A stretch of 64,000 bases of DNA from Anoxynatronum sibiricum (GTDB taxonomy: Bacteria > Bacillota > Clostridia > Peptostreptococcales > Tindalliaceae). Positions 8,856 through 18,248 of the stretch are shown here, in pieces. A model generated the notes under the pieces. It did no database searches. It saw only the letters and a list, made by a program, of their open reading frames with translations, and was not told where the DNA came from. Position 1 is the first letter of the stretch; every line of letters begins with the position of its first letter. Location: positions 1-64,000 of the forward strand of contig NZ_JBCITM010000008.1 in NCBI RefSeq assembly GCF_039414295.1, given 5' to 3'. Position numbers and translations under genes: made by a program.

Positions 8856-10517
8856 ATGAAACGTCGCGGAATCATTTTCTTATTACTGCCGGCAGTAATA
8901 TTTATCGCAGTCGCCGGGGCGCTTATCTGGGACATTATTCCCATGCCTCTTTCCCTCATAAACGGATTTTCAGTGGTTCATGCCGATGAACATGAGCATA
9001 CCTATTATGCGCTGAGTGCTTCAGAAGCCCTCACCTTTCGAAGTGGTTTGTCTCGTCAATCCTCCCCAGCCTTAACAGCGCGGGAATTACCAGTGCCCAT
9101 GGACTCAGCCGTCGAGTTTCAGCTGACACTCCATCTGAAAATTCCCTGGCATCGTGAGTATCGCCTCCTGGCCACTGATGAAGGCCACCTTTTTATCAGC
9201 CAGGGAAATGACACCTACAGGCAGGTGGATGAGCCTGCTTTTTTCCATCAACACCCTGCCTTCAGTGCCATGTATCCTTACTCCCGCCCGCCCCGTCTGC
9301 ACATCACAGGTGCTGCTGCTCCTTTTGAAAGTGATCTCCACCTGGCTGAATGGGCCTTTGAACGCTGGGATCACACGTGGGTCACCGTGTGGCCATCAAC
9401 AAACTCCGGCATCATTGATGAGTTTCAGGCGGACTTGCCTGAGCCTGCGACTTTTTCCATCAGTGAAGCCACTGTTCCCCTGATCCTGTCACTGGATCCC
9501 TTTCCCGATCACCTGATGCTGCGGGTGACGGACCCCGCCGGCACCCTTCGCTACGACGGATTGCTGGAAACACCTGAGTTGCCCTTGTTTCCCTACAATG
9601 GTACCCACCAGTATGCACTGGAAATGGCCTGGACAGACGAAAACAAGCCCTATCAGGGAGCCGCTTCCACCGCCTTTGTGCTGGAAATGGACCTGCTCCC
9701 CGTCTTTGAACTTCCCGGCCCCACCGCCCTGCAGGGAGAACTGCTCACTTTTCGCGCCCGGCATTTACCACCAGACGCCACAGTGGAACTGCAACAGGAA
9801 CTGGCGTCCAATGTGCGCCTCTTTCCCCTGGAAGACGGGTATGTGGCCTACCTGCCCACTCACTACGGCACTTCTACAGGAGACCATACCCTCCGCTACG
9901 GCCTGACAGGTGAACCCCTGCAGGAATCGAAACTCACCCTGCTGCCCCGGGAGTTTCACATTCAGCACCTGGCCATTGATGCCGGTGTGGCAGCCGCCAC
10001 CCGAAATGAGGCGGCCTACGCCCAGTCGGCCAAGTACTTCACCCCCTCCCGGGACGAGAGTGCCTCTGAACGATATTACACGGAGCCATTTATCATTCCC
10101 GTACACGGCCGTTTAACCACTGAGTTTGGCGAAACCCGCTATGTGAACAATGCCCCCACGTCGTACCGCCATTCCGGCCTGGATATTGCCGCTCCCACAG
10201 GTACTCCCGTGGCTGCCACCAACCGGGGACGGGTCACCCTGTCCATGGACTTGATCATGCAGGGAAAAACCGTGGTCATCGACCACGGCCAGGGACTTTT
10301 CAGTGTGCATTTTCATCTTCATGAGTTAATGGTGGAAACCGGCGACCTGGTGGAACAGGGAGACATCATCGGCACCGTGGGGACCACCGGCTTCTCCACC
10401 GGCCCCCATCTGCATTTCACCATGTCTTACTACCGCCACAATCTGGAGCCTGGGCATTTTCTGGTGGGAGAACCCATTACCTACCAAAATGCCCCTCATC
10501 ACCTGTCACCGGACTAA
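8856..10517 (+). CDS. M23 family metallopeptidase, membrane-anchored
   Basis: 553 residues. A basic start (M-K-R-R) and a hydrophobic segment (about 5-25) form a signal anchor. About 380 residues of beta-rich extracellular sequence follow, then a C-terminal LytM/M23 domain (about 420-545). Zinc ligands are visible in R-H-S-G-L-D-I and in G-P-H-L-H-F, with a second histidine-rich strand H-F-H-L-H between. Such enzymes cut peptidoglycan cross-bridges or stems outside the membrane. The start at 8856 follows GGAGG by seven bases; the frame from 8799 is an unlikely extension. Confidence 0.92.
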   Translation: MKRRGIIFLLLPAVIFIAVAGALIWDIIPMPLSLINGFSVVHADEHEHTYYALSASEALTFRSGLSRQSSPALTARELPVPMDSAVEFQLTLHLKIPWHREYRLLATDEGHLFISQGNDTYRQVDEPAFFHQHPAFSAMYPYSRPPRLHITGAAAPFESDLHLAEWAFERWDHTWVTVWPSTNSGIIDEFQADLPEPATFSISEATVPLILSLDPFPDHLMLRVTDPAGTLRYDGLLETPELPLFPYNGTHQYALEMAWTDENKPYQGAASTAFVLEMDLLPVFELPGPTALQGELLTFRARHLPPDATVELQQELASNVRLFPLEDGYVAYLPTHYGTSTGDHTLRYGLTGEPLQESKLTLLPREFHIQHLAIDAGVAAATRNEAAYAQSAKYFTPSRDESASERYYTEPFIIPVHGRLTTEFGETRYVNNAPTSYRHSGLDIAAPTGTPVAATNRGRVTLSMDLIMQGKTVVIDHGQGLFSVHFHLHELMVETGDLVEQGDIIGTVGTTGFSTGPHLHFTMSYYRHNLEPGHFLVGEPITYQNAPHHLSPD

Positions 10518-10589
10518 TCACCCGTCTGATCCGCTGACATGATCATTTGGATTCGCCGAGATTCACAATATCCAACAGGAGGTGCTTTT

Positions 10590-11483
10590 ATGAACATCAT
10601 CCAAAACCATCAGCTGGTGTACGCCATGGATGCCGCCAACACCCCCGTTTTGAAGACAGACAGCGGCAATGAAGTCATTTTCCAAACCTGCGACTGTTTT
10701 CAAAATCAAATCACCAGCGAGGCTCAATCGGTGGACACCCTTAACTGGGATCACATTAACCCGGCAACTGGCCCCCTCTATGTCATCGATGCTCAGCCGG
10801 GCGATGTGCTGAAAGTGGACATATTGGCTATCGACATTGATTCCTTTGGAGTGATGGCTGCCATTCCAGGTGCAGGACTGTTGGGAGACCAGGTGACAAC
10901 CTCTCAGATTAAAGTAATGCCCATTGAGAATGGCATGGCCCGCTTCAGCGATAAACTGAGTTTACCGGTAGTTCCCACCATTGGCGTCATTGGTGTGGCG
11001 CCTGCAGAAGGCGCTGTTCCCTGCGGTGCGCCTGGCCCCCATGGCGGGAACATGGATAACGGAAAAACCACCGCCGGCACCACGCTTTTCCTGCCCGTGT
11101 TTGTTGAAGGAGCATTGCTGGCCATGGGTGATCTTCATGGGCTCATCGGCGACGGTGAAATTATGGTGTCAGGGCTGGAAGTGGCTGGTCGCGTCACCGT
11201 TCGGGTAACCATACTCAAAGACTTTCATCTGGCACATCCCATGCTGGAGACAAAGACCCATCTCTACACAGTGGCTTCTCACCAGGATCTGCTCACAGCT
11301 GTTAAAATGGCTACTGAATGCATGCACCAATGGGTGATGGCTCATTCTGACCTTTCTTTTAATGAAGCCGGCATGCTTCTCAGTGCAGCAGGCAATGCAG
11401 AAATCTGCCAAGTGGTGGATCCCTTGCTCACCGCCCGTTTCGGGATGACTAAATCAATCCTTGAAAAACTGGCACGCGCTTAA
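10590..11483 (+). CDS. Acetamidase/formamidase family amidohydrolase
   Basis: A 297-residue protein matching the acetamidase/formamidase (FmdA_AmdA) family, which releases ammonia from short amides. Characteristic segments are V-I-D-A-Q-P-G-D-V-L-K-V near residue 65, G-A-P-G-P-H-G-G-N-M-D near 150, and the D-L-H-G-L-I-G-D-G-E motif near 185. The ATG at 10590 has a perfect AGGAGGT site; the in-frame ATG at 10539 does not. It lies 72 bp after the M23 gene and may be cotranscribed. A terminator follows. Confidence 0.93.
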   Translation: MNIIQNHQLVYAMDAANTPVLKTDSGNEVIFQTCDCFQNQITSEAQSVDTLNWDHINPATGPLYVIDAQPGDVLKVDILAIDIDSFGVMAAIPGAGLLGDQVTTSQIKVMPIENGMARFSDKLSLPVVPTIGVIGVAPAEGAVPCGAPGPHGGNMDNGKTTAGTTLFLPVFVEGALLAMGDLHGLIGDGEIMVSGLEVAGRVTVRVTILKDFHLAHPMLETKTHLYTVASHQDLLTAVKMATECMHQWVMAHSDLSFNEAGMLLSAAGNAEICQVVDPLLTARFGMTKSILEKLARA

Positions 11484-11513
11484 ACATCATCAGTATCGGA
11501 CAAATCACCACTT

Positions 11514-11551
11514 GAAAAGGCCATTCCGGTATTATTCGGAATGGCCTTTTC
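11514..11551. terminator. Bidirectional terminator
   Basis: GAAAAGGCCATTCCG and its exact complement flank an eight-base loop, with T-rich sequence on both sides. It separates the convergent amidase and helicase genes. Confidence 0.9.
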
Positions 11552-11606
11552 ATAATCTTTGATATTTTTTCACAGTGGTACTTGACGCACCACGTGCTCT
11601 TTGTCA

Positions 11607-13223
11607 CTATCTGGAACGGGCACTTCGCCGCTGTTTTCCACCAGAGCCATTTCCGTTGCCCTTTGGCCCAGATGTCCACGGTCCTTTTCCCTTGCCTTTG
11701 CTTTGGCCCTGACCACCTGTACCCGCTGCTTTTGGGGTCCACTTTCCGCCTTCTCCACTGGGCTTGCCGTCTTTTGTTTTGTTTTGATCTGTCATCTTAT
11801 TCTTGTTCCTTTCAGCAGGCCTGTTTTTTTCTCCATCTTTGGTTCTGTCTCTTTTATCAAAGGCTTTGTTTTTATCTTTGTCTCTGCGTTTTTCTCTGTC
11901 TCTGTCTTTATCTCGATCTCGATCTTTACCTTTACCTTTACCTTTGCCTTTATCAAAGGTTTTGCTCCGATCTGTTTTTTTGTTTCCAGCGCTGCCACGA
12001 TTTTTTCCGGTACTTCCGTCTTTCGATGCTTTCCCGGTTTTCGGCTGATGGCCCTGCTTTTCTTTCGCATCTCCTGGATCTCTTTCGCCATGCCCAAATT
12101 TCAGACCGATCTGCCGCTTGGGGAGGGTCATGCGAATGCCTTTTTCTACTTCATGAAGCACTTGACGGTCTCTGGGTGTCACGAAGGTAACCGCTGTGCC
12201 CACCTGCCCGGCACGACCGGTACGGCCAATGCGATGAATGTAGTTATCCACATCCTGCACCATATCGTAGTTGTAGATGTGGGTGATGCCTTCGATGTCC
12301 AGCCCCCGGGCCGCCACGTCTGTGGCCACCAACAGCTGAATTTCTGCTTTACGAAAAGATTTCATCACTTTTTCCCGCTTGGCCTGGGTCAGATCACCGT
12401 GGAGCTCATCGGAGAGATACCCCCAGGATTGCAGTTCCTCATTGAGGGCGGCCGCCCGGCGCCGGGTGCGGCAAAAGATGATAGCCATAAAGGGCGGGGA
12501 TTCCCCCAGGATCTGGCAGAGGGCATCCTGTTTCTTCCGGTCGGTGGTTTCAATCACCAGCTGCTGAATTTCAGTCAGGGTGACGGTTTCGGTTTTGACG
12601 CTCACCTGCCGGGCCGACTGGGTGAACCGCTTGGCCAGCTTCTGGACCCCCTCGGGTATGGTGGCAGAGAAGAGCATGGTTTGCCGACTGGGGGGCGTTT
12701 GGTTAATGATGGCTTCCACCTCAGGCAAAAACCCCATGTGGAGCATCTGGTCTGCTTCATCCAGCACCAGCATGCTCAGGTCTGAGAGATTAAGGGTGCC
12801 CCGGCGCAGATGGTCCAGCAGCCGTCCGGGTGTTCCCACCACCAGATGAATGTTTCCCTTCAGGCGGTGAAGCTGTTTTTCCACGTCCTGCCCGCCATAG
12901 GCAGCCAGGAGATTGATATTGGTGGATTCGGTGAGTTTCTTGGCTTCCTGGGTGATCTGTATGGCCAGTTCCCGGGTGGGGGTCACCACCAGGGCTTGCA
13001 CCACGCGCTGCTCCGTCTGAATCTTTTCCATGATGGGCAGCAGGAAGGCCAGGGTTTTACCGGTGCCTGTCTGGGCACGGGCAATCACATCGTCTCCCTG
13101 CAACAGCAGGGGAATAGCCGCTTCCTGAACCGGTGTAGGCTGGGTGATCTGTTGTTTTTCCAGTTGCTGAAGCCACTGGGGGTGCAGGCCCAAGGCCTGA
13201 AAAGTGGTTGCTTTGGTGGTCAT
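11607..13223 (-). CDS. DEAD-box ATP-dependent RNA helicase with basic tail
   Basis: 538 residues. The Q motif (F-Q-A-L-G-L ... T-P-V-Q), A-Q-T-G-T-G-K-T (Walker A), P-T-R-E-L-A, D-E-A-D (Walker B), S-A-T and H-R-I-G-R-T-G-R-A define a full DEAD-box core over about residues 1-365. The last ~170 residues are low-complexity and strongly charged, rich in alternating Lys/Asp/Arg/Gly (around DNA 11870-11970, near 12-bp periodicity), a likely RNA-binding tail. Role is RNA unwinding, probably ribosome assembly or RNA decay in the cold. The start follows AGGAG. A second, clearly different helicase lies at 21256-22818. Confidence 0.95.
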   Translation of the reverse strand: MTTKATTFQALGLHPQWLQQLEKQQITQPTPVQEAAIPLLLQGDDVIARAQTGTGKTLAFLLPIMEKIQTEQRVVQALVVTPTRELAIQITQEAKKLTESTNINLLAAYGGQDVEKQLHRLKGNIHLVVGTPGRLLDHLRRGTLNLSDLSMLVLDEADQMLHMGFLPEVEAIINQTPPSRQTMLFSATIPEGVQKLAKRFTQSARQVSVKTETVTLTEIQQLVIETTDRKKQDALCQILGESPPFMAIIFCRTRRRAAALNEELQSWGYLSDELHGDLTQAKREKVMKSFRKAEIQLLVATDVAARGLDIEGITHIYNYDMVQDVDNYIHRIGRTGRAGQVGTAVTFVTPRDRQVLHEVEKGIRMTLPKRQIGLKFGHGERDPGDAKEKQGHQPKTGKASKDGSTGKNRGSAGNKKTDRSKTFDKGKGKGKGKDRDRDKDRDREKRRDKDKNKAFDKRDRTKDGEKNRPAERNKNKMTDQNKTKDGKPSGEGGKWTPKAAGTGGQGQSKGKGKGPWTSGPKGNGNGSGGKQRRSARSR

Positions 13224-13351
13224 GTTATTTCTCCTGTTCTAATGGTACCATTGGTCATTGACAGCCTTCATCATATACTGAAGCCCTTCAATGTGCAAGC
13301 TTCTTTCTCTATTTCTTTGTTACTGTCATTCACCCAGTTATTCTGAGACGT

Positions 13352-13380
13352 CAAAAGGCCGGAAGAAAAGGCTTCCGGCC
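13352..13380 (-). terminator. Terminator of the FMN lipoprotein gene
   Basis: GGCCGGAAG stem (13357-13365 with 13372-13380) followed on the minus strand by TTTTGA, 23 bases past the lipoprotein stop. Confidence 0.8.
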
Positions 13381-13402
13381 GGAGTTATCGTGCTGTCAGG
13401 TT

Positions 13403-14692
13403 TTAGTAAATGCCTCTGTTCAGGCCATCCATGATGGCGGAGAACATTTTGTTTCCCCGAAGAGTCGCTCCACTGAAGGTATCCACATCTTCCACAAAAT
13501 CACCAGGGGCGTGCAACTCAAATATGGTTGCCGCCGGTTTTCCTTCAAGGTAGGCTGCTGCCTGCTCATACTGCTGAAGAATACCGTGGAAGGGGTCTCC
13601 CGCTTCCATCTCGTTATAGTCCACGCCGCCATAGGCCAGGTGTCGGAAACGGATATCTGTGAAGTTGCCGTTTTCGATATTGAACTGGATGCTCACCTGC
13701 TGCTCACCGCTATCTTCATACGTTCCCCGATAACGGCCGTCAGGCGCATTGATGGCGGTGTTGTAGCTGCCTGCTGGCTGATAGAGTCCTCTGTTCAGCG
13801 CGTCTTTCATGGCTGAAAACACTTTGTTCCCGCGAATGGTGGCTCCCGTAAAGGTATCCACATCTTCAATAAAATCGCCGGGCACATAAAGGTCAAAGAT
13901 CTGCTCCAGTTCCCTGCCCTCCAGATAATCAACGATTTGTTCATGCTGGCTTAAAATCCCATAAAGGGCATCACTTTCTTCCAGGGCATTAAAATCGGTG
14001 CCCCCATAGGCCAAATGACGGAAGCGCACGTCACTGACGGTGTTGTTCGCCAGCTTGAACTGGATGCTCACCTGCATTTCTCCGGCGTCACTGTAAATGC
14101 CGCGGTAGGTGCCGTCGTCGTAACTGCCCATGGAACGGGTAACCCCATTGTCCGGACCGTAAACGCCCCGGTTCAGCGCATCCTGAAACGCTGAGAAGAT
14201 TTTATTGCCGCGAATGGTGGCGCCTGTGAAGGTGTCCACATCTTCCACAAAATCACCGGGCGCATAAAGATCGTTGATGGCTGTCACCGGTTTGCCTTCC
14301 AGATAATCTGCCACCTGTTGGTGCTGCAGTTTGATGCCGTGGAAGGGATCACCCTCTTCCAAAGCGTTATAATCGGTACCTGAATAAGACAGATGGCGGT
14401 ATCGCACATCGCTGATGACACCCTCTGTCAGCCGAAACTGAACGCCTACCTGCATCACACCGGAATCGTTATAATTGCCACGGTAGGTGCCGTCGTCATA
14501 GTCGCCGGCAGCTTCAGCAGGTGCTTCAGTTTGGCTTTCTTCTCCCGCTTCAGCAGTTTCAGCTGGTTCTGTGGATGCTTCCCCACCCGTGGCTGGCGTC
14601 TCGGCCGGCGTAGTGCCGGTATCGCCACATCCTGTGAGTAACAGTGCGGCTGTCAATAAAATGATCATTATCACTAATCCATGTTTTTTCAT
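13403..14692 (-). CDS. Lipoprotein with three FMN-binding domains, likely flavinylated
   Basis: 429 residues. The signal peptide ends in a lipobox (L-L-T-G-C, Cys 22), then an Ala/Glu/Thr-rich linker to about residue 64, then three near-identical ~114-residue repeats (about 65-178, 191-304, 316-429). Each repeat begins G-x-Y-R-G and ends with D-V-D-T-F-(T/S)-G-A-T, matching the ApbE flavin-transferase motif Dxx(S/T)GAT. The predicted FMN-carrying threonines are about 159, 285 and 410. By family knowledge such proteins are surface electron carriers (PplA-like). The ATG at 14692 follows GGGGGAAGAG; the ATG at 14710 lies before that site. An ApbE gene is not in the window. The two-component pair just upstream may control it. 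Confidence 0.88.
   Translation of the reverse strand: MKKHGLVIMIILLTAALLLTGCGDTGTTPAETPATGGEASTEPAETAEAGEESQTEAPAEAAGDYDDGTYRGNYNDSGVMQVGVQFRLTEGVISDVRYRHLSYSGTDYNALEEGDPFHGIKLQHQQVADYLEGKPVTAINDLYAPGDFVEDVDTFTGATIRGNKIFSAFQDALNRGVYGPDNGVTRSMGSYDDGTYRGIYSDAGEMQVSIQFKLANNTVSDVRFRHLAYGGTDFNALEESDALYGILSQHEQIVDYLEGRELEQIFDLYVPGDFIEDVDTFTGATIRGNKVFSAMKDALNRGLYQPAGSYNTAINAPDGRYRGTYEDSGEQQVSIQFNIENGNFTDIRFRHLAYGGVDYNEMEAGDPFHGILQQYEQAAAYLEGKPAATIFELHAPGDFVEDVDTFSGATLRGNKMFSAIMDGLNRGIY
13406..14500 (-). repeat. Three tandem ~342-bp coding repeats
   Basis: Repeats at about 14159-14500, 13781-14122 and 13406-13747 encode the three FMN-binding units. The DNA stays similar but not identical, for example in the GATxRGNK region, so they arose by tandem duplication some time ago or are being partly homogenised. 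Confidence 0.8.
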
Positions 14693-14846
14693 GATCTCTT
14701 CCCCCTTCATTCAATTGGCATGAATTGTTAATTGTCCGACAAACGTTTTCATGCGTTCCTGATTTAAGGGTATCATAGTTGAGACTCCCTGCACATCTGT
14801 GCATATGTCCCACAGCTGGGCGAGATGTCCCTCTTATTTGATTTTG

Positions 14847-15542
14847 CTATTTGATTTCGCCGCCGGGCTTACTTTCACCGGCTGGAAAAGAATCCTGATA
14901 TTGATGTTTCAGCCAATATGCGGCCGCTTCTGTCCGGTTGGACACGTTCAGTTTTTTGAAGATGGTGCTGATTCCGTTGCGGACCGATTTTTCTGAGATG
15001 TCCAGAACTGACGCAATTTCGTAGTTGGTATGGCCCTGACTGATGAGATTGATCATCTTTTCTTCCCGTTCTGTGAGCATTGACTCGGCTTTCGACGGTT
15101 TCACACGAATGCGGTCCAGCACGTAATCGGTAACAACGGCATCCAGCACCGACTTGCCCTCATGAAGATCGTACAGGGCCCGCATGAGGCTGTCGTGGTC
15201 CACGCTTTTCACTAAAAATCCGTCTGCTCCCGCCTTCACCGCTTCCAGCACCACATGGGGCTTTGCAAAGGCAGTCAGTATCAGCACCTTCAATGCAGGG
15301 TAGCGTCGTTTAATCTCCTGACAGGCCAAGACGCCGTCACCCTGGGCCAGTTGATAGTCAAGGATGATAATGTCCGGCAGGTTTTCTGACAGCCTTTCCA
15401 ATGCCTGGGGCAGGTTTTCAGCCTCTCCCGTCACCTGAAAATCATCGTTCAGTTCAATGAGAAACCGCAGGCCTTCACGCACAATGCTGTGGTCATCAAC
15501 AATCATCAGGCCGATGGGCTGCTTCACGTTGTCAGTTGTCAT
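14847..15542 (-). CDS. NarL/LuxR-type response regulator
   Basis: About 231 residues: a receiver domain (I-V-D-D-H-S near the start, phospho-acceptor in I-I-L-D-Y, K in F-L-V-K-S) and a C-terminal LuxR helix-turn-helix (L-T-E-R-E-E-K-M-I-N-L-I-S-Q-G-H-T-N-Y-E-I-A). Several ATGs overlap the end of the kinase gene. The one at 15542 is best placed relative to GGGAGG, while the ATG at 15551 would give a typical ATGA overlap with the kinase stop. It is cotranscribed with the kinase and sits just upstream of the FMN lipoprotein. Confidence 0.92.
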   Translation of the reverse strand: MTTDNVKQPIGLMIVDDHSIVREGLRFLIELNDDFQVTGEAENLPQALERLSENLPDIIILDYQLAQGDGVLACQEIKRRYPALKVLILTAFAKPHVVLEAVKAGADGFLVKSVDHDSLMRALYDLHEGKSVLDAVVTDYVLDRIRVKPSKAESMLTEREEKMINLISQGHTNYEIASVLDISEKSVRNGISTIFKKLNVSNRTEAAAYWLKHQYQDSFPAGESKPGGEIK

Positions 15543-15547
15543 TGACA

Positions 15548-16939
15548 TCATTCCTCCCATGGTATTTGGAGACTTACCAGCGTACCGGCGGTGGTGCTCT
15601 TTACCTCAAGAAAACCGCCGGCTTCACGGGCACGCTGACGCATGAGGGCAAGTCCTTTACCCTCTCCAGTTCCAGCTGTTGGCTGAAAGCCCTGTCCATT
15701 ATCGCGAATCTGTATCACCAGCGTTGCCAGGGTCGCTTCCAGTGTGATTTGCACCTGGCTTGCGTCTGCGTGCTTCACAATGTTGCACAGCGCTTCCTGA
15801 AGGATGTAGTAGAGATGTGTTGATTGCTCAGGGCTGAATTTTCCCAGCTGGAGCGGCGGAATGCGACTGGCCAGGTGGATGTTTAGCCGGGTCATCTGCC
15901 GATATTCTTCCACCAGCCTGCGAATCTGTACCATCAGCGCTTCCGGCTCCATGAGTTCTGAATGGTCTTGATTCAACAGTTCTCTGACAATTTCCATGGA
16001 TTCATTGATCCGATCCTGCACGTCAGTCAACGGTTGTACCAGTGCAGGCGCTGACTGCTGTTTCAGTAGATAAGCCACTTTCAGCCCACTGGCATACAAC
16101 TTTTGAATGATGCCGTCATGGAGGGTCATGCCGATGCGACGTCGTTCTTCGACTGCCGCCCGTTCCTGAACCATCTGGTTAATTTTAAAAGCAGCCTCTT
16201 CACGGAAAGCTTTCAATAAATGTGTCAGTCCCCACAGAATGAGCACGCCCAGGCCTGCTTTGATGAGCTGTACCGGTAATCCCGTCACCTGCAGGAAAAG
16301 GGCATGGTTAATGAAGCTGGCAGGAAAAAAAGCCGCTTCCCGCACCACCAGTCCGTCCAGCAACCCATAGAACAGAAAGGCAACAGACAGCAGCCGGGTA
16401 TACAGCGCCTGCTTGTGGCGGTGCTTCTGTTTCAGCAGCCGGGCATCCCGGTGAAAAGCAGCGAAGGTGATGATACCGGCGGGCAAAGCCATGCCGTAGC
16501 GCATCACCAGCGTATTCAGCAGGCTTAGGTCGACCGATCCAGAGATACCCCAGAATCGTAATAGCAGCACCCAGAGACCGATGATCCACCCCGCAAAAAG
16601 AAACCATGGAACCCAAAAACGGAAGCTGCCGATGCTTTTTTGATGCCACTGGACACGCATGCCAAAACGGAGAAAAAAGACAAAAGACAACACCTTCAAA
16701 AAACTGCGAATGATCACAGCGACTGGCACCAGATCCGAATAAAGACCTGTGACCAGCAGCATGGTCATCCATTCCGTCATTCCATGAATCACACCAAAAG
16801 CCGCCAAATCAGGCAGCGCATTGGCCAGGGAAAGATTGCTGATTTGCTCATCTTTTTGATGCAGCCATGCTGCCAAACCCATGGCAATAAAAGCAAATCC
16901 ATAGAGCAGGTAATATACGATCGTTTCCTGAGGTCTCAT
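15548..16939 (-). CDS. Membrane sensor histidine kinase (HisKA_3 type)
   Basis: 463 residues. The N-terminal ~230 residues hold about six or seven membrane segments with no large extracellular loop, so the signal is probably sensed in or at the membrane. The phospho-acceptor is the histidine in R-R-I-G-M-T-L-H-D-G. The ATPase has the N box (Q-E-A-L-C-N-I-V-K-H) and D-N-G-Q-G-F. This is the NarX/LiaS/DesK type that pairs with NarL regulators, as it does here. The ATG at 16939 has AAGGAAG eight bases upstream; a GTG at 16948 is too close to that site. Confidence 0.92.
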   Translation of the reverse strand: MRPQETIVYYLLYGFAFIAMGLAAWLHQKDEQISNLSLANALPDLAAFGVIHGMTEWMTMLLVTGLYSDLVPVAVIIRSFLKVLSFVFFLRFGMRVQWHQKSIGSFRFWVPWFLFAGWIIGLWVLLLRFWGISGSVDLSLLNTLVMRYGMALPAGIITFAAFHRDARLLKQKHRHKQALYTRLLSVAFLFYGLLDGLVVREAAFFPASFINHALFLQVTGLPVQLIKAGLGVLILWGLTHLLKAFREEAAFKINQMVQERAAVEERRRIGMTLHDGIIQKLYASGLKVAYLLKQQSAPALVQPLTDVQDRINESMEIVRELLNQDHSELMEPEALMVQIRRLVEEYRQMTRLNIHLASRIPPLQLGKFSPEQSTHLYYILQEALCNIVKHADASQVQITLEATLATLVIQIRDNGQGFQPTAGTGEGKGLALMRQRAREAGGFLEVKSTTAGTLVSLQIPWEE

Positions 16940-16976
16940 CTGCCACACTTCCTTTTAGATCACACCATTCATTGCT

Positions 16977-17624
16977 TTACTTCAGCAGCGTGTGTTCCAG
17001 CCCATTGATGATGGAAACCACCTCTGCCGGGCTGTGAGCCACGAACTCCGGGCCCGCGGCTTTCACCAGCTCTTCGTGGTCGAAGCCATAGGAAACCCAA
17101 ATGATGGGTATGCCCGCTCTTTTGCAGGCTTCAATGTCCCGCAGTTCATCTCCCACATAAATAAGTTGTTCCGGCGCCAGCTTTTCCTGTTTCATGTACC
17201 GGCGAATGATTTTATCTTTCCCAAAGATACGGTTGGAACCGATGATTTTATGAAAAAGATTCATGTTATGATGTACCATGTAGTTTTTGATGATTTCCGG
17301 GTCATTGGAAGAAATCACCGTCAGGCAGCAACCAGCCTCATGAAGCCGATGAAGCATGTCGGGAATGCCTTCAAAAAACCGGAGCTCCTGCAGGCCTTTC
17401 TTGTACTCTCTGTAAAATTCCAGAGCCAGGGCCGGCAATTTTACCATAGGTACGCCGTAATGGCGAAATCGTTCCCGGATGGGCTTTCGCAACAAGGCAT
17501 CCAAGTCTTCACTGTTCACCCGGGGATATCCCTTGCGATGGCCAATGGTGTTCATGGCTTGCAGGCCGATTCCCAGAGAATCCACTAATGTGCCGTCAAA
17601 ATCAAAGAGAAGGTGTTTTTCCAT
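16977..17624 (-). CDS. HAD-superfamily phosphatase (Gph/PpaX-like)
   Basis: 215 residues with all four HAD motifs: D-F-D-G-T-L-V-D-S at the start (nucleophile Asp 8), T-V-I-S-S-N near 110, a conserved lysine in F-G-K-D-K, and Y-V-G-D-E-L-R-D-I-E near 165. The cap insert after motif I is of the C1 type found in phosphoglycolate phosphatases and PpaX. The exact substrate cannot be assigned. A GGAAGG site lies nine to ten bases before the ATG. It follows the exonuclease gene by 24 bases, so they are likely cotranscribed. Confidence 0.9.
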   Translation of the reverse strand: MEKHLLFDFDGTLVDSLGIGLQAMNTIGHRKGYPRVNSEDLDALLRKPIRERFRHYGVPMVKLPALALEFYREYKKGLQELRFFEGIPDMLHRLHEAGCCLTVISSNDPEIIKNYMVHHNMNLFHKIIGSNRIFGKDKIIRRYMKQEKLAPEQLIYVGDELRDIEACKRAGIPIIWVSYGFDHEELVKAAGPEFVAHSPAEVVSIINGLEHTLLK

Positions 17625-17648
17625 CCCGCATCTTCCTTCCTGCTGTGG

Positions 17649-18248
17649 CTATGTTTGACACGATGGCCGGCCGATTGCCTGTGCTGTTTTCATGGCACGG
17701 TACACGTGGGCGGTATAGATGGCATCATGGAGGGCTTTATGAAAGCTGTTTTCCAGTTCAATATGAAAGTGCTCCACTGCTTTTTTCAGCCCCACCTGAT
17801 GACCTTTGGGCATCTCCAGATGCCGCATGCACAGTTTTTGAATATCCACATGCTGTTGAAACCAGTCGGTATTCAGCCGGTGAAACCGGCAGTTTCGCAC
17901 CAGTTCCTGATGATCATCAATGCCCCAGGAGCCCATCACGATTTCACCGGTACCCATCCATTCCCGAAAAGCCTCAATGGCTTCGGGAAAAGGCACCCCA
18001 TATTGGAGTTCTTCAGCTGTAATTTTGGTTTTTTGCCGGATTTTCGGATGCATTTTATGGTAGAGTGTGGGCTTGATCATCATCTGAAAAGTGTCTTCGA
18101 TGACCAGTTCATCATTCAGCTTGACTGCGCCAATTTCAATGATTTCCTGTGGGCACTCCGGATGAGCATCACCTTTCAGCAGCCTGCGGGTCTGTCTGTC
18201 AATGCGAAAAGCAGTGTTAAATTCAAAATCATAGATTATCTGTGTCAT
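17649..18248 (-). CDS. DnaQ-fold 3'-5' exonuclease
   Basis: 199 residues. ExoI D-F-E-F-N gives the DxE metal ligands. The ExoII region G-S-W-G-I-D-D and ExoIII H-K-A-L-H-D-A-I-Y-T-A give the remaining His-Asp, so this is an intact DEDDh enzyme of the KapD/ERI-like type. Substrate may be RNA or DNA ends. The ATG at 18248 has an AGGAG site and overlaps the end of the hybrid kinase gene by 20 bases, an unusual coupling. A longer frame to 18302 lies inside that gene and is rejected. Confidence 0.88.
   Translation of the reverse strand: MTQIIYDFEFNTAFRIDRQTRRLLKGDAHPECPQEIIEIGAVKLNDELVIEDTFQMMIKPTLYHKMHPKIRQKTKITAEELQYGVPFPEAIEAFREWMGTGEIVMGSWGIDDHQELVRNCRFHRLNTDWFQQHVDIQKLCMRHLEMPKGHQVGLKKAVEHFHIELENSFHKALHDAIYTAHVYRAMKTAQAIGRPSCQT

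Noticed and set aside
11601..12785. 394-codon frame opposite the first helicase
   Set aside because: Low-complexity Phe/Ser/Leu sequence produced by the complement of the Lys/Asp/Arg tail; no supporting start.
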